The notes beneath the pieces were generated by a model. The model did not search any database and was not told the DNA's origin. It saw nothing but the letters and a program-made list of their open reading frames with translations. From NCBI RefSeq assembly GCF_963082655.1, contig NC_081555.1, positions 186,393,424 through 186,457,423 of the forward strand: a stretch of 64,000 nt of DNA, read 5' to 3'. Below are positions 45,691 to 56,605 of this stretch, in pieces. The translations under genes and the position numbers were made by a program. The stretch's first letter is position 1. Each line of letters starts with the position of its first letter. This stretch comes from Stomoxys calcitrans. Its lineage: Eukaryota; Arthropoda; Insecta; Diptera; Muscidae.

Positions 45691-46895
45691 TAATATGCAA
45701 TTACAAGTTATCTAAACCTAAGCAATATTCTTTTGAAATCATAAAACCAATTTTAGACCAATTTTATATAAATGCAAAAAAATTTGGGATATTTAACAAA
45801 ACTTACAAATCGTTATTAATATATTGATACTAATTCGTCGAATTTTTTAACAAAATAATTGAATATTCCACATCTTATCATACATTACATTTACATTTTG
45901 AACTGGTTTGAAAGATCTATTCGGCGTGCAAATAGTGTTTTGAGCATTTTTAGTGAATTTGGCTTAAGATGTAAAAACAAGAGATTTTACCTCATATGAA
46001 GTTTGTCCTTATGGCAAACAGAAAACATAAGTCAAATGACATGGACCACTATTGAACACTGCACGGCTTTTAACATTGAAATAATCTGAGGACTCGCGTC
46101 ATAAGCTTGGCTGTAATCTCTTTTTCCCTATGTACTGAAAGTGGAATTGAGATTGATTGTCATGTTAAGTAAACTCTTTTACAGCGGAATTGGGATAAAA
46201 TTATTCCTCTCATGTACCCATCAACAACCAGGTGGAGAGCACTGCCTTTGCCATCAACGGCCTATTGAGGAAATTACTTCACGATTTCTATTCCTAAATA
46301 AAGAATTCAAGCTGACATATTTTAAAACACAAACGTGTGTTCGTGTGCAGGCGTTTTTGGTTTCGATTGCGACGTATCCATAGGTCTCCCTTGGAGGCCC
46401 TAAGCCTGGCTTACATGTCCATGGAAGTGTTTCGATTGTTAAATTTCAGATCGTGCTGACTTTTTTCAACTCCAAAAGCCCTGCTGCATCACAACAATGG
46501 GAAGCCTTGCATCCGCTTATCAATAAACGTCCGCATGATGTTACCCATGTTACAAGAAGTACAAAACAAAACACATGTTTGTGATTGTTGACGAACGATT
46601 ACAATGGCCTAAAAGAAAAACTTTTCGTCTGTCTTTCAGCACTGCATAAAGAGATGCCCAAGAGACATCCCATTGTCGCTTGTGGTAAACACAAGAAGGC
46701 ACCGTTTAGATTACTTCCCTTCGTTTGTAATCAATTTCCTTACAACTTAATTTGCTTTTAAGACTTGATTTTTCTATACCAAATTATGATCATTTATGCT
46801 TATGGATTGCGGAGAATATTGTTGTATATATCATTGGCAAAAAGACCTAGTTCCGAACTCTGTGAACACTTTTAAGTGCGACCTTTTTATTATAC
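45691..46895. other. Unassigned spacer
   Basis: No gene, RNA or shared repeat recognised. The 80-codon frame at 46141-46383 has no known motif. Confidence 0.35.
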
Positions 46896-47159
46896 ACTGA
46901 AGAAAAATGTGTACGTAATTTTAACGAAGTGATTTTGTCCTAAATGACAAATAAGTGCTCCTAATGTTCACGATTTTGCGCTTAGTTTAAAAATTAGGCC
47001 TTAAACACAAAGATTTATTGATCTTAAAAATAGTATATTAAATCTTTAAAATCTCGTCCTTGACATAAGGATGCACATTTGTAAGCATAGTTTGAGGTGC
47101 GTTATATTGCAGTATATTTACTTTAAGATAATTAAATTGGTGATGTATTGTATAAAACG

Positions 47160-47708
47160 AATAAGAAGAAAATTTATGAAATATTAAAAGCAAACGATTT
47201 CCCCAAGAAGACAATAGAGGTTTTAATAGCATGCACCGAAAAAGAACCTTAGGTAGAAAAATAAGCCCCTGACGTACATTCCGGAATTCTCCGAACGGCT
47301 AAAGAATACGAAAACGGTCAACAGATTTTTCTGCAAAAGAAATCTAATATCAAAAAAGATAAAGGATAAAGCCGACTTAGTGTATAGTATAAAATGTCAT
47401 GGGGAGAAGTTCAATATATGCCAGAGAGTATACGTGGGCACTACTGAGACAAAATTGAAGACTAAAATACCAGGACACAAATCGGACCAGAAAACATTTG
47501 GAAACCGATAGAGCAAAAGACAGCGCTGGCAGCGCACTGTGCTAGAACAGAACATAATCCAAATTTTAATGACGTGGAAATCTTGACCCAAGAAGAGAAT
47601 TGTAGAAGAAGATACACCTTAGAACTGTTACACATAATTAAAGTACCAACCGAAAAGCGAATTAACTATAGGATAGATACGGATCACTGTGTACATATAC
47701 ATGTATAG
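47160..47708 (+). pseudogene. Penelope-like element: RT tail plus GIY-YIG endonuclease
   Basis: 'KIYEILKANDFPKKTIEVLI' (47160-47220) belongs to the end of the PLE reverse transcriptase. Then 'TYIPEFSERLKNTKTVNRFF' leads to 'VYSIKCHGEKFNICQRVYVG', the paired strands of a GIY-YIG domain (here VYS...VYVG), followed by 'TTETKLKTKIPGHKSDQK'. The usual catalytic Arg before the His reads Lys. A TAG at 47509 and a frame shift separate this from 'LAAHCARTEHNPNFNDVEIL' and 'RRRYTLELLHII', ending at TAG 47706. Other stops occur near 47220 and 47250. The RT core is missing. GIY-YIG joined to RT is diagnostic for Penelope-like elements, which insert using that nuclease. Confidence 0.85.
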
Positions 47709-48190
47709 AAATATAACACAAAAATACAGACAAATCCGCAATAGCTTTAGTTGTAAAAAAAAAAAACATTTAACGGAGCAGTCATTATATTTTGAATTCA
47801 CAGTGTACTTATTTAAAAATTTCGTTTTATAAAAAAGTTCAAATGTATTACTTAGTGCGTTTTTACTTCTATTTTTCTAAAGTTCTATGCCCAGATGAAG
47901 AAGATAGGTGATTTCTCGAAATATTGGGACTTATAAATTTTAATCAACTAAAAAAGAAAACATCTACAACTGTTTTTATTTGTATAAACCTAAACCAAAC
48001 TAAGTACGAAATAAACAAAAATAAATAAATAAGAGAAATTACCTATTAACTGAAGGTGACCACAGGGCTCGATTAAAAGACAAAAATAGCATAGCTATTA
48101 GTAAGAAAGTTTTGCAATTTTATTTTTAAGACGAAATACTTAAACAAAAATCAAGCTTTTTTAAAGTTTCAGATATTGTCCTTATTATGC
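47709..48190 (+). mobile_element. Probable PLE 3' untranslated end
   Basis: AT-rich sequence after the GIY-YIG stop, with 'cccagatgaagaagatagg' and 'tgatttctcgaaatattggg' at 47889-47928, a hairpin-prone block resembling a degenerate hammerhead motif (GATGA...GAAA). It extends to where the flanking repeat resumes. Confidence 0.4.
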
Positions 48191-48540
48191 GGCATATTTA
48201 TTAAATTAGATCTCATTAAGTGATCTAATTTAATAAATATGGAAATTCGGAGTGCAATCCCAGTATTACTCAAAATAGTTTAGTGTTCAAGAATTTCAAT
48301 ATGGAGATAGGTTTCCATAACTTCTATATCAAAAATCTTACTTATGTGGTCCATTTTTCAAAAGAATTATTAAATTATCTTTGACATTCAAAAATGGGAA
48401 TATAATGCATGACTTGGCTTAACATATAAACTGTTAGTTGCGGATATTGCTGCCGAATTTTTCTGATTCCTTGCGAATATATATATATTTAAGTCTGATC
48501 TCAAAAAGTAAATTGATGGTTAGGTTTTTACGGGCCTTTA

Positions 48541-49059
48541 TCTATTTATGGACCTAATTGGTTGAGTGTTGGTAGGCACAGTGCACCTTAAGTACCAAAT
48601 TTCAACTAAATATCATACAAGTTTAGGCTTATAGGAGCTTAAGAAGTTAAAAATGTAGATCGATTTGGGAACGTTATCGAAATCTAACCTACTCGCACCG
48701 ATACGGGCATAACAAATTTTGATTTGTGTGACACGATATATCTGCCATGTCGCTAAGCTGCACATGAAAATTGGTAATTGGTAACGAAAGATACTGAAAC
48801 AACTATAAAGGTATCATATCTTGTGTTTTGATGTCATAGCGAATTTCATATGTAAGAGACCATATCAACGAAACGAAACATTTCGGAATTATAGACATAG
48901 TTGAAAATATACCATATCAAAGAGTGAAAGTTTTTAAATGGACTTTTTTGTGATCGTTTTACTCTATTAAAATTTTAGCATTAAAAATGTCCTAAGTTAT
49001 TTAAAGTTTTATGACTTTTTTGCCATTTTTCTTCAAACGTTTATTTGAGCAAAGCAGCG
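48541..49059. other. Unassigned spacer
   Basis: Weak DINE-like words only. No gene seen. Confidence 0.35.
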
Positions 49060-49125
49060 GTGTTGGAGTCGGAGTCGAGCAATTTTGCGGAGTCGAGAAA
49101 ATTACCTCGACTCCGGCTCCCGACA
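49060..49125. repeat. GGAGTCGGAGTC inverted motif
   Basis: 'ggagtcggagtcgagcaatt' then 'cggagtcgag' face 'cctcgactccggctcccgac', an imperfect hairpin. Related pieces are at 17315 and 51757. Confidence 0.5.
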
Positions 49126-49139
49126 AAGTAGTAAAAAAA

Positions 49140-50040
49140 GTTTCAACAAAAAAAATTAGATTCTAAAAAATTTTTGAATAAACAAATAAAATTTTGTTAT
49201 TTTTATAGTGTTGTATTCAATTTTAAAAAACAGTGAAATTTAAAAATAAATATGTCAAAATTTTACGGATATTTTTCTTAGGGAAACTGTTATCAAATAT
49301 TGTTTGTAGAGAAAATGTAATTAAGAAAATTTTGTCTTCAGATAAAATTTTACTAAAATTTTGTCTTAAAGAAAAATTTGATTAAATTTTTGTCTTAAGA
49401 AAGAATATCATCAACATTTTGCCTTAACTCATGTTATTAAAATTTTGTTTTAGAAAAAAATCTCTTGAAATTTTGTCTTTAGAGAAAATTGCACTGAAAT
49501 TTTACCTTTAGAAAAATATTATTAAAATTTATCTAAAAATTTCTTTGAAATATTACTTTAAAAATGTTCTTAAAATTTTGTGGTTAGAAAATGTTTTAAT
49601 TAAAAATTTTTTCTTTAAAAAAGATTTCATTGAAAAATTCTATGGAAAAATTGCATTAATATTTTATTTACAAAAAATTGCATTGAAATTTTGTTAAAAT
49701 AAAATGCATTGTTATGTGGCATTTATATCATAAAGGCGTTTCCGCAATAAATACGATACAAATGCTTTCCTTTTCCATTTGCAAATAAAATCTCCGATCA
49801 TTAAGCTCATTCGAAAAAGAAATAAACGATAATTGTGAAATTTAATGATCTTCGCCCTACCAGGAAAAAAACTTGAAAATGAAAAAAATTCATTAAAATT
49901 TTGCTTGGCAAAAATGTCATTAAAAGATTATGTTTTTGGAAAAAGTCATTAAAATTTTAAGTTTTAGAAAAATTTCATGGAAATTGTCTAAAAAAATTGC
50001 ATTAAAATATTGATTTTGACAAAAATTTAATAAATTCTTG
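49140..50040. repeat. Degenerate AT-rich short-period repeat
   Basis: About twenty loose repeats of 'aaaattttgtctttagaaaa' and 'tttcattaaaattttgtc' with a period near 30-36 bp, interrupted at 49720-49860. The same motif occurs at 15.2-15.8, 42.5, 54.4 and 55.8 kb. Confidence 0.65.
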
Positions 50041-50546
50041 TCCCTTTATAGAATTTCAACCGAAATCCGTACATATTTTAGGAGTCTGAGAGGAACTAGT
50101 TGTGGAAAATGTTGAGAAGATCGGATGATAAATGCTCTTGCAAAGTCTTTGGTAGTGAAAATCGGAAGGCACATATACATGGGAACTATATCAAATCTGA
50201 ACCGATTTCTATGAAATTCACCAGTGATCAAAAGAGTTGTAAGGGAGACCTTCGTGCCTTATTGCAATATAAGTCCATATTAGATGAACATGTATATGGA
50301 AGCTATACCGGAATCTGAATCGAATTTTCCAGTTTCAATAAGCTTCATCTTTGGGCCAAAAACATCCGTGCAATAAATTTGTGCACAAATTGACATGGAC
50401 AGAAAGACAGACGGATATACATACCTAAATCAAATCAGGAAAATGATCTGAGTCGATCGGTATGCCTGTTAATGGGTCTATCTTCCTTCCCTGTACGACA
50501 CGACAGTGTGGTATAGGGTATATAAATAATTAAAACTTACACGGTT
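50041..50546 (+). mobile_element. DINE-type element of the second family, partial
   Basis: Contains 'catatacatgggaactatat', 'gaccgatttctatgaaatt'-like sequence, a GACA/GACG stretch at 50400-50415, and ends 'gtgtggtatagggtatata'. The end matches the family at 19.4-20.4 kb. Confidence 0.6.
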
Positions 50547-50599
50547 TTTTGAATAAGCCCAGTTTTCGAACAGTTTAAGAGTGCGTAGTTACAAACGAT

Positions 50600-51070
50600 G
50601 TAGGAAACAATTTTTAAGTATTTTAAAATTGTTTAGTATTAAAAACTAAAGCCAATCTGACCAAATGACCCCTTTGCAACAGCCAGCGACCTACATTAGC
50701 AAGAAGTACATACGAAAAATTTCATGCAGATAGCCTCATACGTTCGAACGCTACTGTGATTTAGGTTATCTGTTGAACGAATGGACGAATATGGGCATTC
50801 TGACTTAACCCATTATCGACCAATTGGTAGAAAATTACCCAAGAATAGAACTGCCTAAGAAACCTTCTACCTCGGGTTGGGAAGAGGTAATGTAATGAAA
50901 CTTAAATTGGCGTAAAGTGAACGAATAAAAATAGTAAAAACAAATTTCTCGTCACGTAAGGTCATGTTTTGGGGAGAATTGGCCTGTCGAAATTCGGCAA
51001 TTTATTATAGCTCAAAAAATCTAACAAAAATATTTTATCAAAATTTGGAGTGAGATTCCTAGAAATCGTT
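50600..51070. mobile_element. DINE-type remnants
   Basis: 'acctacattagcaagaagta', 'cgaaaaatttcatgcagata', and later 'cccattatcgaccaattggt' to 'cctcgggttgggaagaggta', a diverged relative of sequence at 22.98-23.12 and 28.3-28.5 kb. Confidence 0.45.
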
Positions 51071-51879
51071 TTAGAGTCTTGTTGCATTTGGTGGTTTCTA
51101 TATTACACTGTTACAATTGGGGTTTATCAGTTTTCAGGTTCCTTCAGTTTAATATCAGTTATTTTCAATTTCAATTACTTATTACGTCATCGCACGTTGT
51201 TTCTAGTATTCCCTAGAATTTCTTTATTATTCTTTGTTGTTAATCTCTTACTCGCAATAATGTCTGTTGTGTTTCTTTTGTTTGGTTTAATAGATGTAAG
51301 TGTATGTGTTTGCCTGTCAAGTATCATATGATACTATACTATGATACTACTAACATATGTTATGTGTGTGCGTTTGGCTTTGTCAATGCTGGTCAGCTTT
51401 TGCAGAGATCAAGAGAGGACCTATCACGAAGTTACCGGATTGGGTATATTCGAAACATCGATGTGGCCAGCAAGAGGTATAAATGCAGTGGCGTAATGCA
51501 ACACGAATCAGTCTTATCTGAAACGCGTATTGAAAACGTATTAACAAACAGCAGTTAGCAAGTTGTAAAGCAAATAGGTAGATCAATAAATCATTGTGAA
51601 GTAACGTATTTGTAAACGAACTGTGTTTTAATTGGAAGTAAAACGTCTTAAGTAAAAACGTAACAATACAAATAAATTAATGGCGATAAGCCTACTACTC
51701 AAGACCTTTAAAATCCACATTTTGTTGAAGAAAATCGGGAAGTCAAGGAATCTTTTCGGAGTCGAGTAAAAATTGCTCCACTCCGCAGCCCTGTATTTGA
51801 CGCCATTAAATATCAGTTAAATTACATTCTTTGGGGTTTCTTTCATTTATCTCCAATGTCCATTTTATGCCGTAGAAAA
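51071..51879. other. Unassigned; GTCGGAG motif near the end
   Basis: Open frames at 51050-51331 and 51304-51558 lack known motifs. A TATA-like 'ggtataaatgcagtggcg' at 51476 and 'caataaatc' at 51583 are compatible with an LTR promoter/polyA pair, but no matching second LTR was found. The 'ggagtcgagtaaaaattgct' motif is at 51757. Confidence 0.35.
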
Positions 51880-52062
51880 AAATTTTTCCTGATATAAAAG
51901 TTCTTATTCGTAATATAAAGGGATTTTGTCCTAAATGACAAGTAAATGGATCTAATTTTTGCAATTGTTTGCTTGGGTTTAAAAGTATGTCTTAATCACA
52001 AAGATATATTAACCTTAAAAAAAGTATGCTCAATCTTTAAAATCTAGTCCTTGACATAAGCA
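51880..52062 (+). repeat. Interspersed repeat R46, second copy, left part
   Basis: Matches 46920-47065 ('attttgtcctaaatgacaag' to 'gtccttgacataag'). The RTE-like LINE begins at 52063, exactly after 'gacataag'; the right part resumes at 53549. Confidence 0.65.
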
Positions 52063-52074
52063 AAACAGAAAGAG

Positions 52075-53580
52075 TTGAGCGTTGAGCTTTGTTTTGAGCG
52101 TAACATTGAAAAATGCAACCCTGCAAAGAACCCATGCGAAGGACAAATCAACACCTACCACCTCTTCGTTGACAACAAAGCCGCCTTCGATACTCCTTTA
52201 CGTTCAAAGGTATTTCAAGCCATGTCTGAGTTTGGTATCCCTGCAAAATTAATAAGACTCTGCAGGATGACACTTGCTGATACGCGTTCCTCAGTAAGAA
52301 TAGGAAAGAATCTCTCCGAACCATTTAATACCAAACGAGGTTTCAGACAAGGAGCCAGCCTATCGTGTGATCACTTTATTATCCTGCTGGAGAAGATTAT
52401 ACGAGATGCAGAAGTGAATAGATATGGCACACTAATCACAAGAGAGCACATGCTACTCGCCTATGCCGACGATATCGATATCATAGGTCTGTCACCGGAA
52501 GTAGTAACTGCAACCTTTGAAAGAATCGAAACAGAGTCAGTGAAAATGGGTCTGGCAATAAATGGGGATAAGACGAAATGGATGGTTTCCTCAGTAAGAA
52601 TAGGAAAGAATCTCTCCGAACCATTTAATACCAAACGAGGTTTCAGACAAGGAGCCAGCCTATCGTGTGATCACTTTATTATCCTGCTGGAGAAGATTAT
52701 ACGAGATGCAGAAGTGAATAGATATGGCACACTAATCACAAGAGAGCACATGCTACTCGCCTATGCCGACGATATCGATATCATAGGTCTGTCACCGGAA
52801 GTAGTAACTGCAACCTTTGAAAGAATCGAAACAGAGTCAGTGAAAATGGGTCTGGCAATAAATGGGGATAAGACGAAATGGATGGTTTCCACTCCCAAAA
52901 AGCCTTGCTCAACCGAGCAGAACATGGAGAAAGTTGGGAACCACAACTTTGAGATAGTCAGTAACTTTATCTACCTCGGCACCGCCGTAACCGAAACGAA
53001 TGACACCAGTTTTGAGATAAAGCGAAGAATAATACTGGCAAATAGATGCTACTTTGGACTAAGTAAGCAGTTTAGAACCAAGGCCACCTCTCGACAGACG
53101 AAGACTACACTTTACAAGACACTGATACTACCCGTGCTGTTATATGGTTCTGAAGCATGGGTACTTGTGAAAGCAGATGAGGCAGTGCTTGGAGTATTTG
53201 AGAGAAAGATTCTTCGTAAAATATATGGACCAGTTTGCGTTAACGGAGAATATATGCGACGTATGAACCACGAGCTGTATGAGCTATACGACGACGATAG
53301 CATAGTTACACGCATAAAAATACAACGGCTGCGTTGGCTAGGTCATGTTGTCAGAATGAATGAAGAAGCTCCAGCAAAGAAGTCTTTTGAAGGCAAACAC
53401 GGTGGTACACGCAAACCGGGAAGACCAAAAGCCCGATGGAAAGATCAAGTTGTGGGAGACACCTCGAAACTTGGTGTCAGAGATTTTAGAATGAGCGCAG
53501 AAGATGGAGGCGCTTGGAACGCTATTCTCCGTTCGGCTAGTAAGTTAGTTATATTGCAGTATATTAATTTAAACACTTAA
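52075..53580 (+). CDS. RTE-like LINE reverse transcriptase, 5'-truncated, with duplicated palm
   Basis: Open for 501 codons, the longest frame in the window, with no ATG at its start (TTG at 52075; first ATG is residue 50). Motif A is 'FVDNKAAFD' (residues 31-39), motif B 'GFRQGASLS' (89-97), motif C 'YADD' (130-133). Residues 73-172 are repeated exactly as 173-272 by a 300-bp tandem duplication (52291-52590 = 52591-52890), giving second copies of motifs B and C at 189-197 and 230-233. The thumb ('NRCYFGLSKQFRTKATSRQT') and C-terminus ('LRWLGHVVRMNEEAPAKKSF' and 'KPGRPKARW') follow. The endonuclease and N-terminal RT are absent. A 32-bp deletion removes the normal end, so the last ~11 codons are flanking repeat. 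Unlikely to function; the frame is recent, not maintained. Clade RTE-like, not proven. Confidence 0.8.
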   Translation: MSVELCFERNIEKCNPAKNPCEGQINTYHLFVDNKAAFDTPLRSKVFQAMSEFGIPAKLIRLCRMTLADTRSSVRIGKNLSEPFNTKRGFRQGASLSCDHFIILLEKIIRDAEVNRYGTLITREHMLLAYADDIDIIGLSPEVVTATFERIETESVKMGLAINGDKTKWMVSSVRIGKNLSEPFNTKRGFRQGASLSCDHFIILLEKIIRDAEVNRYGTLITREHMLLAYADDIDIIGLSPEVVTATFERIETESVKMGLAINGDKTKWMVSTPKKPCSTEQNMEKVGNHNFEIVSNFIYLGTAVTETNDTSFEIKRRIILANRCYFGLSKQFRTKATSRQTKTTLYKTLILPVLLYGSEAWVLVKADEAVLGVFERKILRKIYGPVCVNGEYMRRMNHELYELYDDDSIVTRIKIQRLRWLGHVVRMNEEAPAKKSFEGKHGGTRKPGRPKARWKDQVVGDTSKLGVRDFRMSAEDGGAWNAILRSASKLVILQYINLNT

Positions 53581-54230
53581 GCAAAAGTGTTTAATAATTA
53601 TGGAATGTCGGATTGTAGCTCCAATATTTTTTGTGTTCACGAATTTAAATATGGAGATAGTTTAAATAACTTTCATGCCACAAATTGTTCCTATATGGTC
53701 CATATTCAAAAAGTTCTTGGACCTTGAAAGTCATAAATGTTAGAAATAGCGGTGTTTAAGCAGATTTTCTCGCTTAGTTTGTATGGAAAAAATAAATCAT
53801 AAATAGTTATCCCATTTTAGCTAAGTGGAAGACACCTCGAAACTTGGTGTCAAAGATTTTAGAATGAGCGCAGAAGATCGAGGCGCTTGGAACGCTATTC
53901 TCCGTTCGGCTAGTGGAAGAAATATTCTGTCATAGCCAATTAAAGTAAGTTAGTTATATTGCAGTATATTAATTTAAACACTTAAGCAAGTGTTTAATAA
54001 TTATGGAATGTCGGATTGTAGCTCCAATATTTTTTGTGTTCATGAATTTAAATATGGAGATAGTTTAAATAACTTTCATGCCACAAATTGTTCCTATATG
54101 GTCCATATTCAAAAAGTTCTTGGACCTTGAAAGTCAAGAATGTTAGAGATAGCGGTGTTTAAGCAGATTTTCTCGCTTAGTTTGTATGGAAAAAATAAAT
54201 ACTATCCCATTTTAGCTAAGCGGCCGTTTA
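53453..54230 (+). repeat. Tandem duplication of LINE 3' tail plus flank (~405 bp)
   Basis: Unit 1 (53453-53825) is the LINE C-terminus plus the R46 right part, with 32 bp missing at the LINE end. Unit 2 (53826-54230) has the full tail 'ggaagaaatattctgtcata' then 'gccaattaaagtaagttag' and the same flank. Both carry a small hairpin 'aaacacttaagca..agtgttt' before 'taataattatggaatgtcgg'. Confidence 0.85.
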
Positions 54231-54619
54231 TTAAAAGATATGGTGTTATCAATCAATTGTAATGACAAAACTAAAAGATGAAGAACGCAACGTATTTATT
54301 CACTGATTAAAAGTTCTGAAGTGGCAAAATTGCTTAAGATTTTAATAAATTTTATGAATTCCGAATAACATTTTTTGAAATTAAAACGACAACCATTTAA
54401 CAGACTGCTAGATTTTATCTTTAGAAAAAAATTAACATAAGGTTAGAAAATTTCATTAAAAATTTGAACTTTCAAAATTTTCTATATGTAAAATATTAAA
54501 AATATGAAATTTTGACATTTTAAAAATATCTACTAAAATTTTGTGCTAAGAATAAATTTAATTTAAGGTTTTTTCTGTAGACAAAATCATTTTGGGGGGT
54601 GGCTCAAGCCCAAGGTGGT
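54231..54619. other. AT-rich spacer
   Basis: 'aaaattttgtgctaagaata' type repeats; no gene seen. Confidence 0.4.
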
Positions 54620-54682
54620 GCTACAAACGGAATGACAAGATTGGAATACCCCTATCCTATGGTGGTGGATATAACAATTGAA
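54620..54682 (+). mobile_element. Solo 3' end of a DINE-type element
   Basis: 'gctacaaacggaatgacaag' then 'cctatcctatggtggtggat': the terminal ~60 bp only. Confidence 0.6.
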
Positions 54683-55429
54683 ATTTTTCACATTAATAAA
54701 AAAAAGCCTTTATTTCATTGGATTAAATTTCGTATAAGACATGAAAAATAATGTAAAAAGTAGTTATATATCTAAAAAAAGAAAATTTTTCGATTCCATT
54801 TCGAGCCTCTCTTCGTTGTCGGCGACACCATCTGTAAACAATATACGTAATTTATATACATACATATTTAAAATAAATCGTAATAAATACTAATCTTAGC
54901 ATTTTGTGTTGAATAACACGTAATCTGTTTAGCCATGTTTTATTTTAAATCCTCAGCGCTCAAATCAATATAATCTATATATGGTTTATTATCCAGATAA
55001 GATAATATTAATAATATGTATTTATAAATATCACGTTAACTTTATACAATATCCTGCAATTTGTTGCGTTTGGCATTTATTTATTCTATTTGTTCATTTA
55101 CGGATTTTTTTTTTAACTACAGCATTTCTGTGTAAAATTTTTCAAAATAAATTTGTTTAACTTTTAAATAATAAAAATAAAATTACCTTTAACGTAAAAA
55201 ATTACCTTTATGTCTGTATGTGATACATATATATAATCTTGGCCAATACACAATTTATACTACTAATAACAATTTAATGCGTACAATTAAAAATATGTTT
55301 AAACTATGCCTTGTTTACCAATCATTTGCCGTGATACAAAACAAAAAATAATTTCTATATCAAAAATAATGAAACCAATTAACACCTTGTTTGATCGCAA
55401 AAAATTAGGCGCGAAGGTTTCTCAAATGA
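54683..55429. other. AT-rich spacer
   Basis: No gene or clear repeat; AT content is very high at 54.8-55.4 kb. Confidence 0.4.
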
Positions 55430-55700
55430 CTTTTCTGGTCACTGATAATCAGATTTAGATATAGCTCCCACATATATGCATCTCCCGATTTTACTTTAAG
55501 GGCCTTACATACGCATTTATCCACAGAGCTTCTCAACCTTTTGCACAACGATTTCCTCTATAATTCCTACAATATGTAAGGAATTTGGTCGAAATTGTAC
55601 ATATCAAACTAAAGCAAATTTTGATTTTGACGAATTAGCCTGCATACGCAATGTGGTGTAAGAAATCAAAAGGCTTGGTTTGTCCATCCTTACTTGTTAA
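55430..55700 (-). mobile_element. DINE-type fragment of the second family
   Basis: 'cagatttagatatagctccc' then 'cgcaatgtggtgtaagaaat' and 'ccatccttacttgtta', the same 5' end as at 20.3 kb. Confidence 0.6.
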
Positions 55701-55739
55701 ATATACAAAAAAAATATAAAATTTATTTATTTCTAAAGC

Positions 55740-56040
55740 ATACAATTTTAATGAAATATTTTCCAACACACAAAATTTTAATGGCATTATTTCCGAACAC
55801 AATTTTTTTTAACAAAATTCAATTCAATTTTTTCTTACTATTTTTTAGTGAAATCTTTTTTTAAGACCTTTTACTTTTAATGACTTTTTCTTAAAGACAA
55901 AATTTTAATGACATTTTTTAAAGATAAAATTCTTAAAAAAAATTTTATTTAACTTTTTTTTGCAAAAATTAAATGTTGATACTTTTATTCTACAATAGAC
56001 TGTTTATTAAATTTTTTTATTTTTTAATAGGAGCTCTCGA
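55740..56040. repeat. Degenerate AT-rich short-period repeat
   Basis: Inverse orientation of the 49.2-kb repeat: 'caaaattttaatgaaatatt' and 'ttaaagacaaaattttaatg'. Confidence 0.55.
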
Positions 56041-56560
56041 TCTTTCAGTTTACAACGTTAAGAAGGAGAAGAGTTAGACCCTAGTTGAAAAGTATACCAA
56101 ACGGCTTAGAATCACTTCCTGATTCGATTTAGCTATGTTCGTCTGTCTGTCCATGTATACTTGTGATCAAGGTATAGGTCGTATTTGTTGTCCGATTGTC
56201 ATGAAATTTTGCACAAGTCACCTTTTCGGTCCGGGACAATCACTATTGATTTTGAATAAAATCGGGTTAGATTTAGACATATCTCCTTTATATATCTTTC
56301 ATCTGTTATGGTCTTTTAAGGCTGTATATACAAATTAATGTGTATTTGCTTATTTCTATGTTCCGTGTATACTCCAAAATAGTACGGTTCTTAGACGCTC
56401 ATAAACTAAATTTTTTAAGATTGGACCTAAATTGTGACTACTAAGAAATTAAATGTTCGTATCGGATGAAATATATATATGGGGGCTATGTCTACGTCTG
56501 ATTCGATTTTGATGAATAGAATAGCCTTCCAAGCGCCTCGATCTACTGCGCTCCTTCTAA
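56041..56560 (+). mobile_element. DINE-type element, left member of an inverted pair
   Basis: 'cttagaatcacttcctgatt', 'cgatttagctatgttcgtct', 'gtctgtccatgtatacttgt' and 'attttgcacaagtcac'. The reverse complement of the same block lies at 57120-57320. Confidence 0.6.
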
Positions 56561-56605
56561 AATCTATGACACCAAGTTTCGAGGTGTCTGCTACCACTTG
56601 ATTGA
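56540..56605 (-). pseudogene. RTE-like LINE ORF2 3' scrap
   Basis: 'ccaagcgcctcgatctactg' and 'acaccaagtttcgaggtgtc' are the reverse complement of the LINE C-terminus at 53.46-53.53 kb. Confidence 0.7.

Larger units (their letters stand above)
46896..48540 (+). repeat. Interspersed repeat R46, copy filled by a Penelope-like element
   Basis: Left part (46896-47125) and right part (about 48190-48540) match 51880-52062 and 53549-53800 in the same order: 'ttttgtcctaaatgaca', 'atctttaaaatctcgtcctt', 'gttatattgcagtatatt', then after the insert 'ttaataaatatggaaatt' and 'atatggagataggtttccat'. A perfect 19-bp stem with a 9-nt loop (48194-48240) lies at the right junction. The family is unnamed; no coding. 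Confidence 0.65.

Noticed and set aside
51304..51600. LTR promoter and polyA pair
   Set aside because: TATA-like and AATAAA-like words are present but no paired LTR, primer site or target duplication was found.
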